Assembly (NCBI GenBank): GCA_964421565.1
Contig: CAYQXJ010000002.1
Span: 124,001 to 188,000 of the forward strand
DNA: 64,000 bases
Direction: 5' to 3'
Origin: CAYQXJ01 sp964421565
GTDB taxonomy: Bacteria > Planctomycetota > Brocadiia > SM23-32
How positions within the stretch are numbered: position 1 is the first letter of the stretch; each line of letters starts with the position of its first letter. Shown in pieces: positions 44,354 through 52,013 of the stretch. The translations under genes and the position numbers were made by a program. Under the pieces are notes generated by a model. The model worked only from the letters and a program-made list of their open reading frames with translations. It had not been told where the DNA came from and did not search any database.

Positions 44354-45505
44354 ATGTTGGCTATGGACGGCACAGCTCAGCTACGCCAGACCCACATATG
44401 CTCCGCTCGCACGGTGGTTGTGAAGGTGGGCAGCAACGTTCTGGCGCCTCCGGGCCGAGCGGTGGACGATGAGCGTGTTTGCGCCATCGCCGAGCAGGTC
44501 GCGTGGCTGGCCGAGACCGGCCGAAAGCCGGTGCTCGTTAGCAGCGGGGCCATCGCCACCGGCATGGGTGAGTTGGGCATGGCTTCTCGCCCGGCCACCA
44601 TGCCCCTATTGCAGGCGGCCGCGAGCGTCGGGCAGGGTAAGCTGGTCGCCCACTATGAGCGCCACCTGCGCCATTGCGGGCTGCACGCCGCTCAGGTGTT
44701 GCTTACGCGCGAGGACTTCGACGATCGCACGCGTTACCTTAACGCCAGCAACACGTTGCACGCCCTGCTCGAACTGCCGTGCGTGCCGGTCGTCAACGAA
44801 AATGACACCATAAGTACGGACGAGATCCGCTTTGGGGACAATGACTTGCTCAGCGCGCTGGTTACGCACATGGTTCGCGCGGAGCTGCTGGTGCTTCTGA
44901 CCAGCGTGCCCGGCGTGTATGCGGCCCGGCCCGAACCGGGACAGCAACAGCGTGTTCTCGACGTGGTCGAAGAGGTAAATGACGAAGTGCGGAGCCTCGC
45001 GTACGGCGAGACAAGTGCGGCGGGTCTGGGCGGCATGCGGAGCAAGATTGAAGCGGCGGACATCGCGACCCGCGCGGGCGAGGCGGCGGTCATTGCCGAT
45101 GGGTGCGACCCCCAGGTGTTGCGTCGTCTCTTCGAGGGGCATAACGTCGGAACCCTGTTTCTGCCCTCAGCCGGTAAGCTGAGCAGCTATAAGCGCTGGA
45201 TACGGTTCACCAGTCGTCCGCAGGGCACGATCCGGGTGGACGGCGGCGCCGCTGCCGCCCTGATCGAGCGCGGCAAGAGCCTGTTGCCAATCGGGATCAC
45301 GTCTGTCGAAGGCAGGTTCGATGAGGGAGACGTAGTGTGCATCGAGTGCCATGAGGGGCATGAAATCGCCCGCGGTCTCAGCAACTACTCAAGCGCTGAC
45401 GTAAAGCGCATCATGGGCCGGCAGACGGGTGAGATCGAGGCAGTCCTGGGACACAAGTACTACGACGAAGTGGTGCACCGCGATAACCTGGCCCTGCTCG
45501 AGTGA
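44354..45505 (+). CDS. proB: Glutamate 5-kinase
   Basis: First step of proline synthesis. Amino-acid-kinase fold: VVVKVGSNVLAPPG near residue 20, VSSGAIATGMGELGM, VPVVNENDTISTDEIRFGDN and GLGGMRSKIEAA. A C-terminal PUA domain (VEGRFDEGDVVCIECHEG; EIARGLSNYSSADVKRIMG) is present as in enterobacterial ProB. Length is 383 from ATG 44354; ATG 44363 is equally possible and no clean ribosome site decides. proA is not adjacent. Confidence 0.94.
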   Translation: MLAMDGTAQLRQTHICSARTVVVKVGSNVLAPPGRAVDDERVCAIAEQVAWLAETGRKPVLVSSGAIATGMGELGMASRPATMPLLQAAASVGQGKLVAHYERHLRHCGLHAAQVLLTREDFDDRTRYLNASNTLHALLELPCVPVVNENDTISTDEIRFGDNDLLSALVTHMVRAELLVLLTSVPGVYAARPEPGQQQRVLDVVEEVNDEVRSLAYGETSAAGLGGMRSKIEAADIATRAGEAAVIADGCDPQVLRRLFEGHNVGTLFLPSAGKLSSYKRWIRFTSRPQGTIRVDGGAAAALIERGKSLLPIGITSVEGRFDEGDVVCIECHEGHEIARGLSNYSSADVKRIMGRQTGEIEAVLGHKYYDEVVHRDNLALLE

Positions 45506-45508
45506 AGC

Positions 45509-45537
45509 TTGACGACGGACTCGGCGGCGCATAGAAT
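45509..45537 (+). promoter_or_regulatory. Sigma-70 promoter of the second valS leader
   Basis: TTGACG (45509-45514), 17-base spacer, TAGAAT (45532-45537), overlapping the very end of proB's downstream sequence. Predicted start near 45544, giving a leader of about 220 bases before ValRS. Confidence 0.7.
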
Positions 45538-45563
45538 AGGGTCGTTAGAAGGGGGCATCAGAC

Positions 45564-45656
45564 ATGGTTGACTTCGGTCACCGATTCCGTGCGAGGCGCG
45601 TAGCCGTAGCAGTACCACCGGGCCGCGTCGGCCCGTGGCGCGCCCGCCGTCCGTGA
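45564..45656 (+). CDS. Valine-rich leader peptide
   Basis: A 30-codon ORF, ATG 45564 to TGA 45654-45656, preceded by AAGGGGG at a suitable distance. Codons 13-17 (45600-45614) are GTA GCC GTA GCA GTA, giving RRVAVAVPPGR: three Val codons in five, all the GTA form, which should be rare in this GC-rich genome. Five of 30 residues are Val. Position between a good promoter and a valyl-tRNA synthetase gene suggests an attenuation leader. The peptide itself would have no other function. Confidence 0.5.
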   Translation: MVDFGHRFRARRVAVAVPPGRVGPWRARRP

Positions 45657-45725
45657 CCGTCGGCCGGGCAAGGCTCATACCAGGCGCCATGGGCGGGCGG
45701 CGGCCCGTCGCCAGGCGTCTGTTTT
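45620..45725 (+). promoter_or_regulatory. Candidate valine attenuator structures
   Basis: Three pairings are visible. GGGCC/GGCCC at 45620-45634 forms a pause-type hairpin. 45692-45697 with 45704-45709 forms a terminator-like GC stem (one G-T pair), followed after a gap by TTTT at 45722-45725. CGCCCGCC (45641-45648) pairs perfectly with GGCGGGCG (45692-45699), which would prevent that stem. The first arm lies in the last codons of the leader ORF, so a ribosome stalled at the GTA codons leaves it free. The T tract is short and distant, so the terminator is only moderate. Confidence 0.4.
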
Positions 45726-45764
45726 ATGTACCCGCCCGCGCAAACCACACCGGAGAAACGGCTG

Positions 45765-48344
45765 ATGCCCCCGAGACAGGTTCCCCCCAAGCAATACGAT
45801 CCGCGTGCCACAGAGGCGCGCTGGGCCGACGACTGGGCCGATAGCGACGTTTACCGCTATGTCCCCGACGCCGAGAGGCTCGTCTTCGCCATCGACACTC
45901 CACCTCCGACGGTCAGCGGCGAGCTGCACGTCGGACACGTCTTCAGCTACACGCACACCGACCTGACTGCGCGTTACCAGCGCATGCGAGGGTTGAATGT
46001 CTTCTACCCCATGGGTTGGGACGACAACGGTTTGCCCACCGAACGGCGCGTGCAGCAGCTTATGAACGTCCGCTGCAATCCAGAGCTTCCGTACGAGCCC
46101 GGGTTCGCCCCGGATACCGAGACGGCGGAGCCCGTGCCCGTCGGGCGGCGGAACTTCATAAAGCTATGCGCCCGCGTGACGGAGCAGGACGAAAGGGCGT
46201 TTGGGGAACTGTGGCGGCGCCTTGGGCTCTCCGTCGATTGGGCGCAGACCTATGCCACCATCAATGAGAGCAGCCGGCGTGTCAGTCAGCTTGCCTTCCT
46301 CGACCTGGTGCGTAAAGGGGAGGTCTACGCTGCCACCGCTCCAACTATGTGGGATGTCGATTTTGGGACCGCCGTCGCCCAGGCGGAAGTGGAGGACCGC
46401 GAAGTGAAGGGCCTGGCGTTCCGGCTTCGGTTTGCCCTTGCGGCTGGCGGTTCATTCCACGTCATGACCACGCGTCCCGAACTACTTGGCGCGTGTGTGG
46501 CCGTCGTTGTCCATCCTCAGGATGCCCGCTACAAGCGGGCAATCGGTGGAATAGCGATAACACCGGGCTACCACGTCGAAGTTCCGATACTGGCGCACCC
46601 ACTCGTTGAGCCTGACAAGGGCACTGGGGCGGTAATGGTCTGCACCTTCGGTGACGCCACCGACGTGACCTGGTGGCGGGAACTCGATCTGCCGACGCGC
46701 CTTATCATGGGACGCAATGGTTGCATTGTATCTGCGGATTGGCGTTGCCCGGGATGGGAGTCCAGGCGCCCTGAGCGGGCTCAACGGATCCATGCCCGTC
46801 TGAGGGGACTACGGGCAGAGGAGGCGAGAACGCGAATGGTCGCGTTGCTCTCCAGCGCACAGAGCGCACCAGACGGCGCCGCGCGGCCACCCCTCGAGGG
46901 TAAACCCCGCCACATGCTGCACTTCGCCCAGTTCTATGAAAAGGGCGAGCGGCCGCTCGAAATACTGCCCACACGTCAGTGGTTCATTCGTCTCGTCGAT
47001 AAGCGCGAAGCGCTGATTGAACAGGGCCGCCGGATCCGCTGGCATCCCGAGCACATGCTTGTGCGGTACGAACGCTGGGTCGAGGGTCTTAAGTATGACT
47101 GGTGCGTGAGCCGGCAACGCTACCACGGCGTACCGATACCCGTCTGGTATCCGCTAAGCAACTCCGAAGAAGCGCTTTACGACGAGCCGATCTGGGCAGG
47201 ACCCGAGCAGCTGCCGGTCGATCCTATGGCGCAGGCCCCGCCCGGGTTCGAAGAAGAGCAGCGCGGCCGACCGGGCGGTTTTACGGCAGAAACGGACGTG
47301 CTTGACACCTGGGCTACGTCCTCATTGACGCCGCAGATCGCTGCGGGTTGGGCGCGCGATGAGGGCCGTTTCCGAAAGCTCTATCCTATGAGCTTACGCC
47401 CTCAAGCACACGAGATCATCCGCACGTGGGCTTTCTACACTATCGCGAGGGCCTACATGCTCGACGGCCGCGTGCCGTGGCGCAACATCGCCATCAGTGG
47501 CTGGGTGGTCGATCCGGACCGGAACAAGATGTCAAAGTCAAAGGGCAACGTGGTCACGCCCGAGGGCATGATCGATGAATATGGGGCGGACGCCGTCCGC
47601 TACTGGGCCGCGCGCGCGCGTCTCGGCGCCGATACGGCCTACGACGAAGGCATGTTCCGCATCGGCAAGCGGCTGGTCACAAAGCTCTTCAACGCCGGCA
47701 AGCTGATTGTGGGACGGCTTCCTTCCGAGGGGCAGAGGAGCCGACCGGCACAGGCAATCTCTTACCCGCTCGACAGGGCACACCTGGCGTTACTCGGAGA
47801 GGTGGTAGTGCGGGCAACGGCGCACATGGAGGCATTCGAGACTGCGGCGGCGCTGGAGGAGGTCGAGGCGTGGTTCTGGAAGAACTTGTGCGACGACTAC
47901 CTGGAACTGACGAAGGCGCGCGCCTACGGCGGGGATCCGTCGGCCTTGGCAACCTGGCGACTATCGCTGTCGGCTGTGCTTCGCCTCTTTGCTCCGTTCT
48001 TGCCTTATATCACAGAGGAGGTCTGGTCCTGGCTCGTGGGCAAGGGTTGCTCAGTGCACCGTGCCCAGTGGCCTGCGGCTGAGAGCCTGCGCTCGCCCGG
48101 GGCTGACCCCGACGTGTTCGAGGTGGCAACTGCAGTCGTCGCCGAGGTTCGCCGCGCGAAGACGGAGGCCCGCCTCAGCTTGCGAGCACCCGTCGAGCGG
48201 CTCGCCGTCGCGGCGCCGATATCAAAGCTCAGGGCGCTAAAGCAGGCGCTGGGCGACGTGCTGAGCGCAACGGCGGCGCAGGAAGCGATTCTGGAAGAGA
48301 GCGACGACACAGAGATGCGGGTGCGCACCGTACTGGTGCAGTGA
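45765..48344 (+). CDS. valS: Valyl-tRNA synthetase, archaeal-type second copy
   Basis: Class I synthetase of the ValRS branch found in archaea, actinobacteria and rickettsiae. HIGH region PPPTVSGELHVGHVFSYTHT is followed by YPMGWDDNGLPTERRVQ. The editing domain holds TTRPELLGACVAVVVHP and the KMSKS loop is RNKMSKSKGNVVTPEG. It lacks the C-terminal coiled-coil arm of the copy at 2183-4879 and the zinc cysteines around WYPLSNSEEAL. ATG 45765 has GGAG nine bases upstream; ATG 45726 would add 13 residues with no site. Length is 859. Likely horizontally acquired; possible drug-resistant or stress-used copy. Confidence 0.93.
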   Translation: MPPRQVPPKQYDPRATEARWADDWADSDVYRYVPDAERLVFAIDTPPPTVSGELHVGHVFSYTHTDLTARYQRMRGLNVFYPMGWDDNGLPTERRVQQLMNVRCNPELPYEPGFAPDTETAEPVPVGRRNFIKLCARVTEQDERAFGELWRRLGLSVDWAQTYATINESSRRVSQLAFLDLVRKGEVYAATAPTMWDVDFGTAVAQAEVEDREVKGLAFRLRFALAAGGSFHVMTTRPELLGACVAVVVHPQDARYKRAIGGIAITPGYHVEVPILAHPLVEPDKGTGAVMVCTFGDATDVTWWRELDLPTRLIMGRNGCIVSADWRCPGWESRRPERAQRIHARLRGLRAEEARTRMVALLSSAQSAPDGAARPPLEGKPRHMLHFAQFYEKGERPLEILPTRQWFIRLVDKREALIEQGRRIRWHPEHMLVRYERWVEGLKYDWCVSRQRYHGVPIPVWYPLSNSEEALYDEPIWAGPEQLPVDPMAQAPPGFEEEQRGRPGGFTAETDVLDTWATSSLTPQIAAGWARDEGRFRKLYPMSLRPQAHEIIRTWAFYTIARAYMLDGRVPWRNIAISGWVVDPDRNKMSKSKGNVVTPEGMIDEYGADAVRYWAARARLGADTAYDEGMFRIGKRLVTKLFNAGKLIVGRLPSEGQRSRPAQAISYPLDRAHLALLGEVVVRATAHMEAFETAAALEEVEAWFWKNLCDDYLELTKARAYGGDPSALATWRLSLSAVLRLFAPFLPYITEEVWSWLVGKGCSVHRAQWPAAESLRSPGADPDVFEVATAVVAEVRRAKTEARLSLRAPVERLAVAAPISKLRALKQALGDVLSATAAQEAILEESDDTEMRVRTVLVQ

Positions 48345-48355
48345 ATCGGCCGAAC

Positions 48356-49486
48356 TCAACCGAAACTCTCGCGCATGCGCTCGCAGTAGTAGGAAACGGT
48401 ATCCCACTCGGCTGTCGGCGGTATGCGGTGGTCCACACAGGGGATATAGCCTCCGAGCTCGACCAGGGGCTTCAGCCGCTCGATCTCCTTGTCGACCGCC
48501 GCGCGGTCCTTCGCGAATATGCGCTTGTCGGTGCCGCCTACTCCCCGAAGCTCCCGCCCGTACTGTTCCCGCCAGGGCCTGATGCTTGCCCCCCAAGTGC
48601 CTACTTCTATCGGGAACATGGTGTTCACGCCGTTTTCGAGCCAGGTGGGAACCAGGACGTCGATCTTTCCGTCGCAATCGAGCGAGCAGATGTCGATGCC
48701 GTGGCGGTTCACCAGGTTGGTGATGCGCCGGTAGTGAGGGCCAACTTTCTCGGCATAGAGTCCGGGCGCAACCAGGGGGCCGCTCTTGAAGCAGATGTCC
48801 TCCCAGAAGTGCGCGAACTCGAACTGGATACCGGACGCCAGGAATCTCTCCGTCAGGCCGTAGCAGAGCTCACCGACGGTTTCGATCATCTCGTCGAGCA
48901 GTGGCTCGTCATCGACGGATAGATACGTAATCGCCTCGAGCCCCATCATGTCGCGTAGCTGGCCGTAGAGGCTGCCGCAGTGCAGGCCTAGGGGCTCTTC
49001 GCGCTCGGGCTCCCGTTCGGCCAGTTCGCCGAGGCGGTCTGCGTCTATGCGCTCTTCGCTGTATTGCAGGCGGGGCAGAAAGTGCTCCTCCCAGGAGGCG
49101 CGGTCCTTCAGCAGGTGGTCGAACTCGGTCGGTATCGAACGCACACCGGGTTTCACCAGCTCCACCACGCCGTACTTGTTCTGGACTTTCAGCGCGCCGT
49201 CCGGCAGCTCTTCCACGGTTTCTCGCTCAAAGGGTGGGAAGAGCATACCAAGGGCGTCGGAACGGTCCTGGACGACTGAATGGTAGTTGAAATCAAACCC
49301 GAGCCGGGAGGAGAAGGCCCGCTCCTTCTCACTGCCGTCCGGTGCATCGCGCACTTTATCCTCCGTCAGATGCCCTTCAGCAACCCACTTCTGCAGCGTC
49401 TCGCGCCAGTAGCCGAAGTGCACAACGGGCATGCGGTCGCAGGGCTCGTAGTGCAGGATCCCGCGCAGGCGTTCGCGGTTGTTCAC
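48356..49486 (-). CDS. Uroporphyrinogen decarboxylase-family protein
   Basis: A 376-residue UroD/MtaA-superfamily TIM barrel: NNRERLRGILHYEPCDRMPV, FEFAHFWEDICFKSGPLVAP, NRHGIDICSLDCDGKIDVL and the C-terminal GGYIPCVDHRIPPTAEW. It shares these blocks with the protein at 17061, so both belong to the same branch with unknown substrate, not HemE. GTG 49486 has GGAG seven bases upstream. It is convergent with valS and divergent from the aroF leader. Confidence 0.82.
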   Translation of the reverse strand: MNNRERLRGILHYEPCDRMPVVHFGYWRETLQKWVAEGHLTEDKVRDAPDGSEKERAFSSRLGFDFNYHSVVQDRSDALGMLFPPFERETVEELPDGALKVQNKYGVVELVKPGVRSIPTEFDHLLKDRASWEEHFLPRLQYSEERIDADRLGELAEREPEREEPLGLHCGSLYGQLRDMMGLEAITYLSVDDEPLLDEMIETVGELCYGLTERFLASGIQFEFAHFWEDICFKSGPLVAPGLYAEKVGPHYRRITNLVNRHGIDICSLDCDGKIDVLVPTWLENGVNTMFPIEVGTWGASIRPWREQYGRELRGVGGTDKRIFAKDRAAVDKEIERLKPLVELGGYIPCVDHRIPPTAEWDTVSYYCERMRESFG

Positions 49487-49546
49487 GTGTTCTCTCCAGG
49501 GGGGCAACTCTCGTCTCGGACGAGATAGCGATGGCTGACGAAGTGA

Positions 49547-49575
49547 AGTATAGGTTGCCCTCGTGACGCGTTCAA
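49547..49575 (-). promoter_or_regulatory. Sigma-70 promoter for the second UroD-family gene
   Basis: Minus strand TTGAAC (49570-49575), 17-base spacer, TATACT (49547-49552), about 60 bases before GTG 49486. Confidence 0.65.
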
Positions 49576-49621
49576 CGGCACGAGGCGCACCCGCCACCGC
49601 TGATTATGCTGTTCGGTGCGC

Positions 49622-49650
49622 TTGACGGAAGGCAAGCGGCCGGGTATCAT
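49622..49650 (+). promoter_or_regulatory. Sigma-70 promoter of the aroF leader
   Basis: TTGACG (49622-49627), 17-base spacer, TATCAT (49645-49650). Start near 49657 excludes the ATG at 49652 as leader start and favours GTG 49691. Confidence 0.7.
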
Positions 49651-49690
49651 TATGGCGGTTGGAATGCACGTCTCCCTGCGGAGCGGGAAA

Positions 49691-49801
49691 GTGGAGTTGC
49701 GCACACTTACAGGTCAGTGCCGGATCGGGGCTGCCGCGGCGGCTGTCTACGGTCCGGCTGCGCGCTTCTACTTTTGGTTTTATCGCTCTGCGGGAGGCTG
49801 A
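49691..49801 (+). CDS. Aromatic leader peptide of DAHP synthase
   Basis: A 36-codon ORF from GTG 49691, with GGAG (49680-49683) seven bases upstream, to TGA 49799-49801. It ends AARFYFWFYRSAGG: codons 49766-49783 are TTC TAC TTT TGG TTT TAT, six consecutive aromatic residues covering Phe, Tyr and Trp. The hexapeptide sits about 50 bases before a perfect intrinsic terminator and 150 before DAHP synthase. This is the hallmark of ribosome-mediated attenuation; a comparable Phe-Tyr-Phe leader (aroR) controls aroF in Corynebacterium glutamicum. Confidence 0.8.
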   Translation: MELRTLTGQCRIGAAAAAVYGPAARFYFWFYRSAGG

Positions 49802-49851
49802 CGCCAGGCCATAGCCTGGTTGCTTGAGCCCATCAAGCCCCGAAGTCAGCC
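49796..49851 (+). promoter_or_regulatory. Antiterminator and pause structures of the aroF attenuator
   Basis: GGCTGAC at 49796-49802, spanning the leader stop codon, is the exact complement of GTCAGCC at 49845-49851 in the terminator arm and loop. A ribosome stalled on the aromatic codons leaves it free to pair and block the terminator; one at the stop codon hides it. CCAGGC/GCCTGG (49804-49819) forms a further hairpin between. A second complement, TCGGGGCT (49725-49732), matches AGCCCCGA (49836-49843). Confidence 0.55.
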
Positions 49852-49868
49852 GACTTCGGGGCTTTTTT
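49835..49868 (+). terminator. Intrinsic terminator of the aroF attenuator
   Basis: AGCCCCGAAGTC (49836-49847), loop AGCC, GACTTCGGGGCT (49852-49863): a perfect twelve-base GC-rich stem running straight into six T (49863-49868). It lies between the leader peptide and aroF, not after a gene end. Confidence 0.9.
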
Positions 49869-49930
49869 CATGGGCCTGGCGCGAAGACTAAGGCAACCCA
49901 TGCGCGGACACAGGAGCAGGAGCGACGGAG

Positions 49931-50944
49931 ATGATTATCGTCATGGAAGCTGAGGCGGCCGAGGAAGACGTTCAGGCGATGGTGGACAAGGTTGAGCAGG
50001 CGGGGCTGGAGGCTGTGCTGCTGCGCGGCGAGAAGCGCAACGTCATCGCCGCCATCGGGGACAAGCGTGACGCCCCGGTCGAGACCTGGCGGGCCGCCCC
50101 CGCCGTTGAGAGGATCATCCCCATCCTCAGCTCCTACAAGCTGGCCAGCCGAGAGGCGTCGCCCGGCGCCACGACTATCCGACTGGACGGCCAGACCGTC
50201 GGCGAACAGAAGGTGCAGGTGATCGCCGGTCCCTGTGCGGTGGAAGACTTCGAGCAGACGCTCGACATTGCCGAGGCCGTCAAGGCGGCCGGGGCGAGCG
50301 GCCTGCGCGGCGGCGCCTATAAGCCGCGCACAAGTCCGCACTCCTTCCAGGGACTCCAGGAGGAGGGCCTCAAGATACTGCGCGAAGCCGGTAACCACCT
50401 CGACCTCGCCGTCTGCACCGAAGTGCTCAGCGAGCATCACGTCGGGCTCGTGGCCGAGTACGCGGACGTGCTGCAGATCGGCGCGCGGAACATGCAGAAC
50501 TTCATGCTGCTCACGGAGGTAGGACGGGCCGGCAAGCCCGTGCTGCTGAAGCGCGGCATCAGTGCGTCGGTGGACGAGTTTCTGCTGGCGGCCGAGTACA
50601 TCCTCAAGACAGGTAACAGCCAGGTGATGCTCTGCTGTCGGGGAATCCGCACCTTCGAGGACCACACCCGTTTCACGCTCTCCGTCGGCACCATCGCCTA
50701 TCTGAAGCAGGTGACGCACCTGCCCGTGATCGCCGATCCCAGCCACGGCACCGGTGTGCAGAGCCTGGTCGCTCCGGTAGCCAAGGCCTCCGTGGCAGCC
50801 GGCGCGGACGGGCTGCTGCTCGAGGTGCATCCGCATCCCGAGCAGGCGCTGGTAGACGGTGCGCAGACGTTGAACTGCGGGCAGTTCGCTCAGCTCATGG
50901 CGGAGCTTGCGCTGGTGGCGGAGGCCGTGGGACGCAGCATGTAA
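49931..50944 (+). CDS. aroF: 3-deoxy-7-phosphoheptulonate synthase, type I-beta
   Basis: DAHP synthase, the entry of the shikimate pathway. The N-terminal 70 residues are the ferredoxin-like ACT-type regulatory domain (MIIVMEAEAAEEDVQAMVD; GDKRDAPVETW) seen in Thermotoga-type enzymes. The barrel shows VIAGPCAVEDFEQTLDIAEA, LRGGAYKPRTSPHSFQGL, VLLKRGISASVDEF, and VIADPSHGTGVQSLV, with KPRTSP binding phosphoenolpyruvate. Length is 337. Allosteric control by Tyr or Phe is known for this architecture, so with the leader it would have two levels of feedback. aroB, aroA and others are not near. Confidence 0.95.
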   Translation: MIIVMEAEAAEEDVQAMVDKVEQAGLEAVLLRGEKRNVIAAIGDKRDAPVETWRAAPAVERIIPILSSYKLASREASPGATTIRLDGQTVGEQKVQVIAGPCAVEDFEQTLDIAEAVKAAGASGLRGGAYKPRTSPHSFQGLQEEGLKILREAGNHLDLAVCTEVLSEHHVGLVAEYADVLQIGARNMQNFMLLTEVGRAGKPVLLKRGISASVDEFLLAAEYILKTGNSQVMLCCRGIRTFEDHTRFTLSVGTIAYLKQVTHLPVIADPSHGTGVQSLVAPVAKASVAAGADGLLLEVHPHPEQALVDGAQTLNCGQFAQLMAELALVAEAVGRSM

Positions 50945-51054
50945 GGCAGCCGCATGCCCCTTGGACCGACCTTCGCGCTTCAGGCGACCATGGGCGTCAC
51001 TTCAGGTCGCCGGGCACGCCGGGCCGTGGCCGTGCGCCCCATCGCTGACCTGCG

Positions 51055-51942
51055 CTACCGTTCCCCTTGCAGGGGCAAGCCCAGCCGTTCACGCAGGGCG
51101 ACGTATCCCTGCGCGACGCGGCGCGCCATGTCCCTCACGCGACCTATGTAACTGGTTCTTTCCGCGACACTTATCGCACCGCGTGCGTCGAGCAGGTTGA
51201 AGGTGTGGCTGCACTTGAGCACGTAGTCGCATGCGGGCAGCACCAGGCCCTTCTCCAGAAGCCGCTTGCATTCGGCCTCCTGCATCTCGAAGCTGCGTAG
51301 CAGCATTTCCACGTCGGCCTCATCAAAGTTGTAGCGGCTGAACTCCACCTCGTCCTGCAGGTGCATCTCGTGGTAGCTCAACCCCTCTACCCATTCGAGC
51401 TCAAAAACGTTTGTGACCTGTTGCACGAACATGGCGATCCGCTCCAGACCGTACGTCAACTCCACGCAGACCGAGTCGAGGTCGATGCCGCCGACGCGCT
51501 GGAAGTAAGTGAACTGCGTGATCTCCATTCCGTCGAGCCAGACCTCCCAGCCCAGGCCCGTCGCGCCGAGAGTGGGGGATTCCCAATCATCCTCGACGAA
51601 GCGAACGTCGTGCGCTACGAGATCAATGCCCAGGCGGCGAAGGCTCTTCAGGTAAACCTGCTGGCTGTCCGCGGGTGCGGGTTTGATCAGCACCTGGAAC
51701 TGGTAGTAACGCTGCATGCGGTTCGGATTCTCGCCGTAACGCCCGTCAGTGGGGCGGCGGCTGGGCTGCACGTAGGCCGCCTTCCAGGGCTCCGGCCCGA
51801 GCGACCGCAGAAAGGTGGCCGGGTTGAAAGTGCCCGCGCCAACCTCGACGTCGTACGGCTGCAGGACAGCGCAGCCGTAATCGGCCCAGTAGTCCTGAAG
51901 CCTGAGGATGAGCTGCTGGAGGTTGAGGGCGTGGACGGTCAT
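51055..51942 (-). CDS. glyQ: Glycyl-tRNA synthetase alpha subunit
   Basis: Class II alpha2-beta2-type GlyRS alpha chain: LQDYWADYGCAVLQPYDVEV, FNPATFLRSLGPEPW, YVQPSRRPTDGRYGENPNR and ELTYGLERIAMFVQ are diagnostic. Length of 295 is normal. glyS, usually directly downstream, is absent: only 110 bases separate the glyQ stop from the convergent aroF stop. It has its own promoter. The beta subunit must be encoded elsewhere. Confidence 0.96.
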   Translation of the reverse strand: MTVHALNLQQLILRLQDYWADYGCAVLQPYDVEVGAGTFNPATFLRSLGPEPWKAAYVQPSRRPTDGRYGENPNRMQRYYQFQVLIKPAPADSQQVYLKSLRRLGIDLVAHDVRFVEDDWESPTLGATGLGWEVWLDGMEITQFTYFQRVGGIDLDSVCVELTYGLERIAMFVQQVTNVFELEWVEGLSYHEMHLQDEVEFSRYNFDEADVEMLLRSFEMQEAECKRLLEKGLVLPACDYVLKCSHTFNLLDARGAISVAERTSYIGRVRDMARRVAQGYVALRERLGLPLQGER

Positions 51943-51984
51943 CTGTGCAGATTCCGGTGAGCAATGGCAGAGGCAACAAGCCGG

Positions 51985-52013
51985 ATTCTACCCGAACGGC
52001 GCTGCGTGTTCAA
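51985..52013 (-). promoter_or_regulatory. Sigma-70 promoter for glyQ
   Basis: Minus strand TTGAAC (52008-52013), 17-base spacer, TAGAAT (51985-51990), giving a leader of about 36 bases to ATG 51942. Confidence 0.65.

Noticed and set aside
51961..52000. Minus-strand GGGTAGAATCCGGCTTG looked like the 3' end of RNase P RNA
   Set aside because: None of the other conserved RNase P segments is upstream, and the TAGAAT has a matching TTGAAC 17 bases away, so it is the glyQ promoter.
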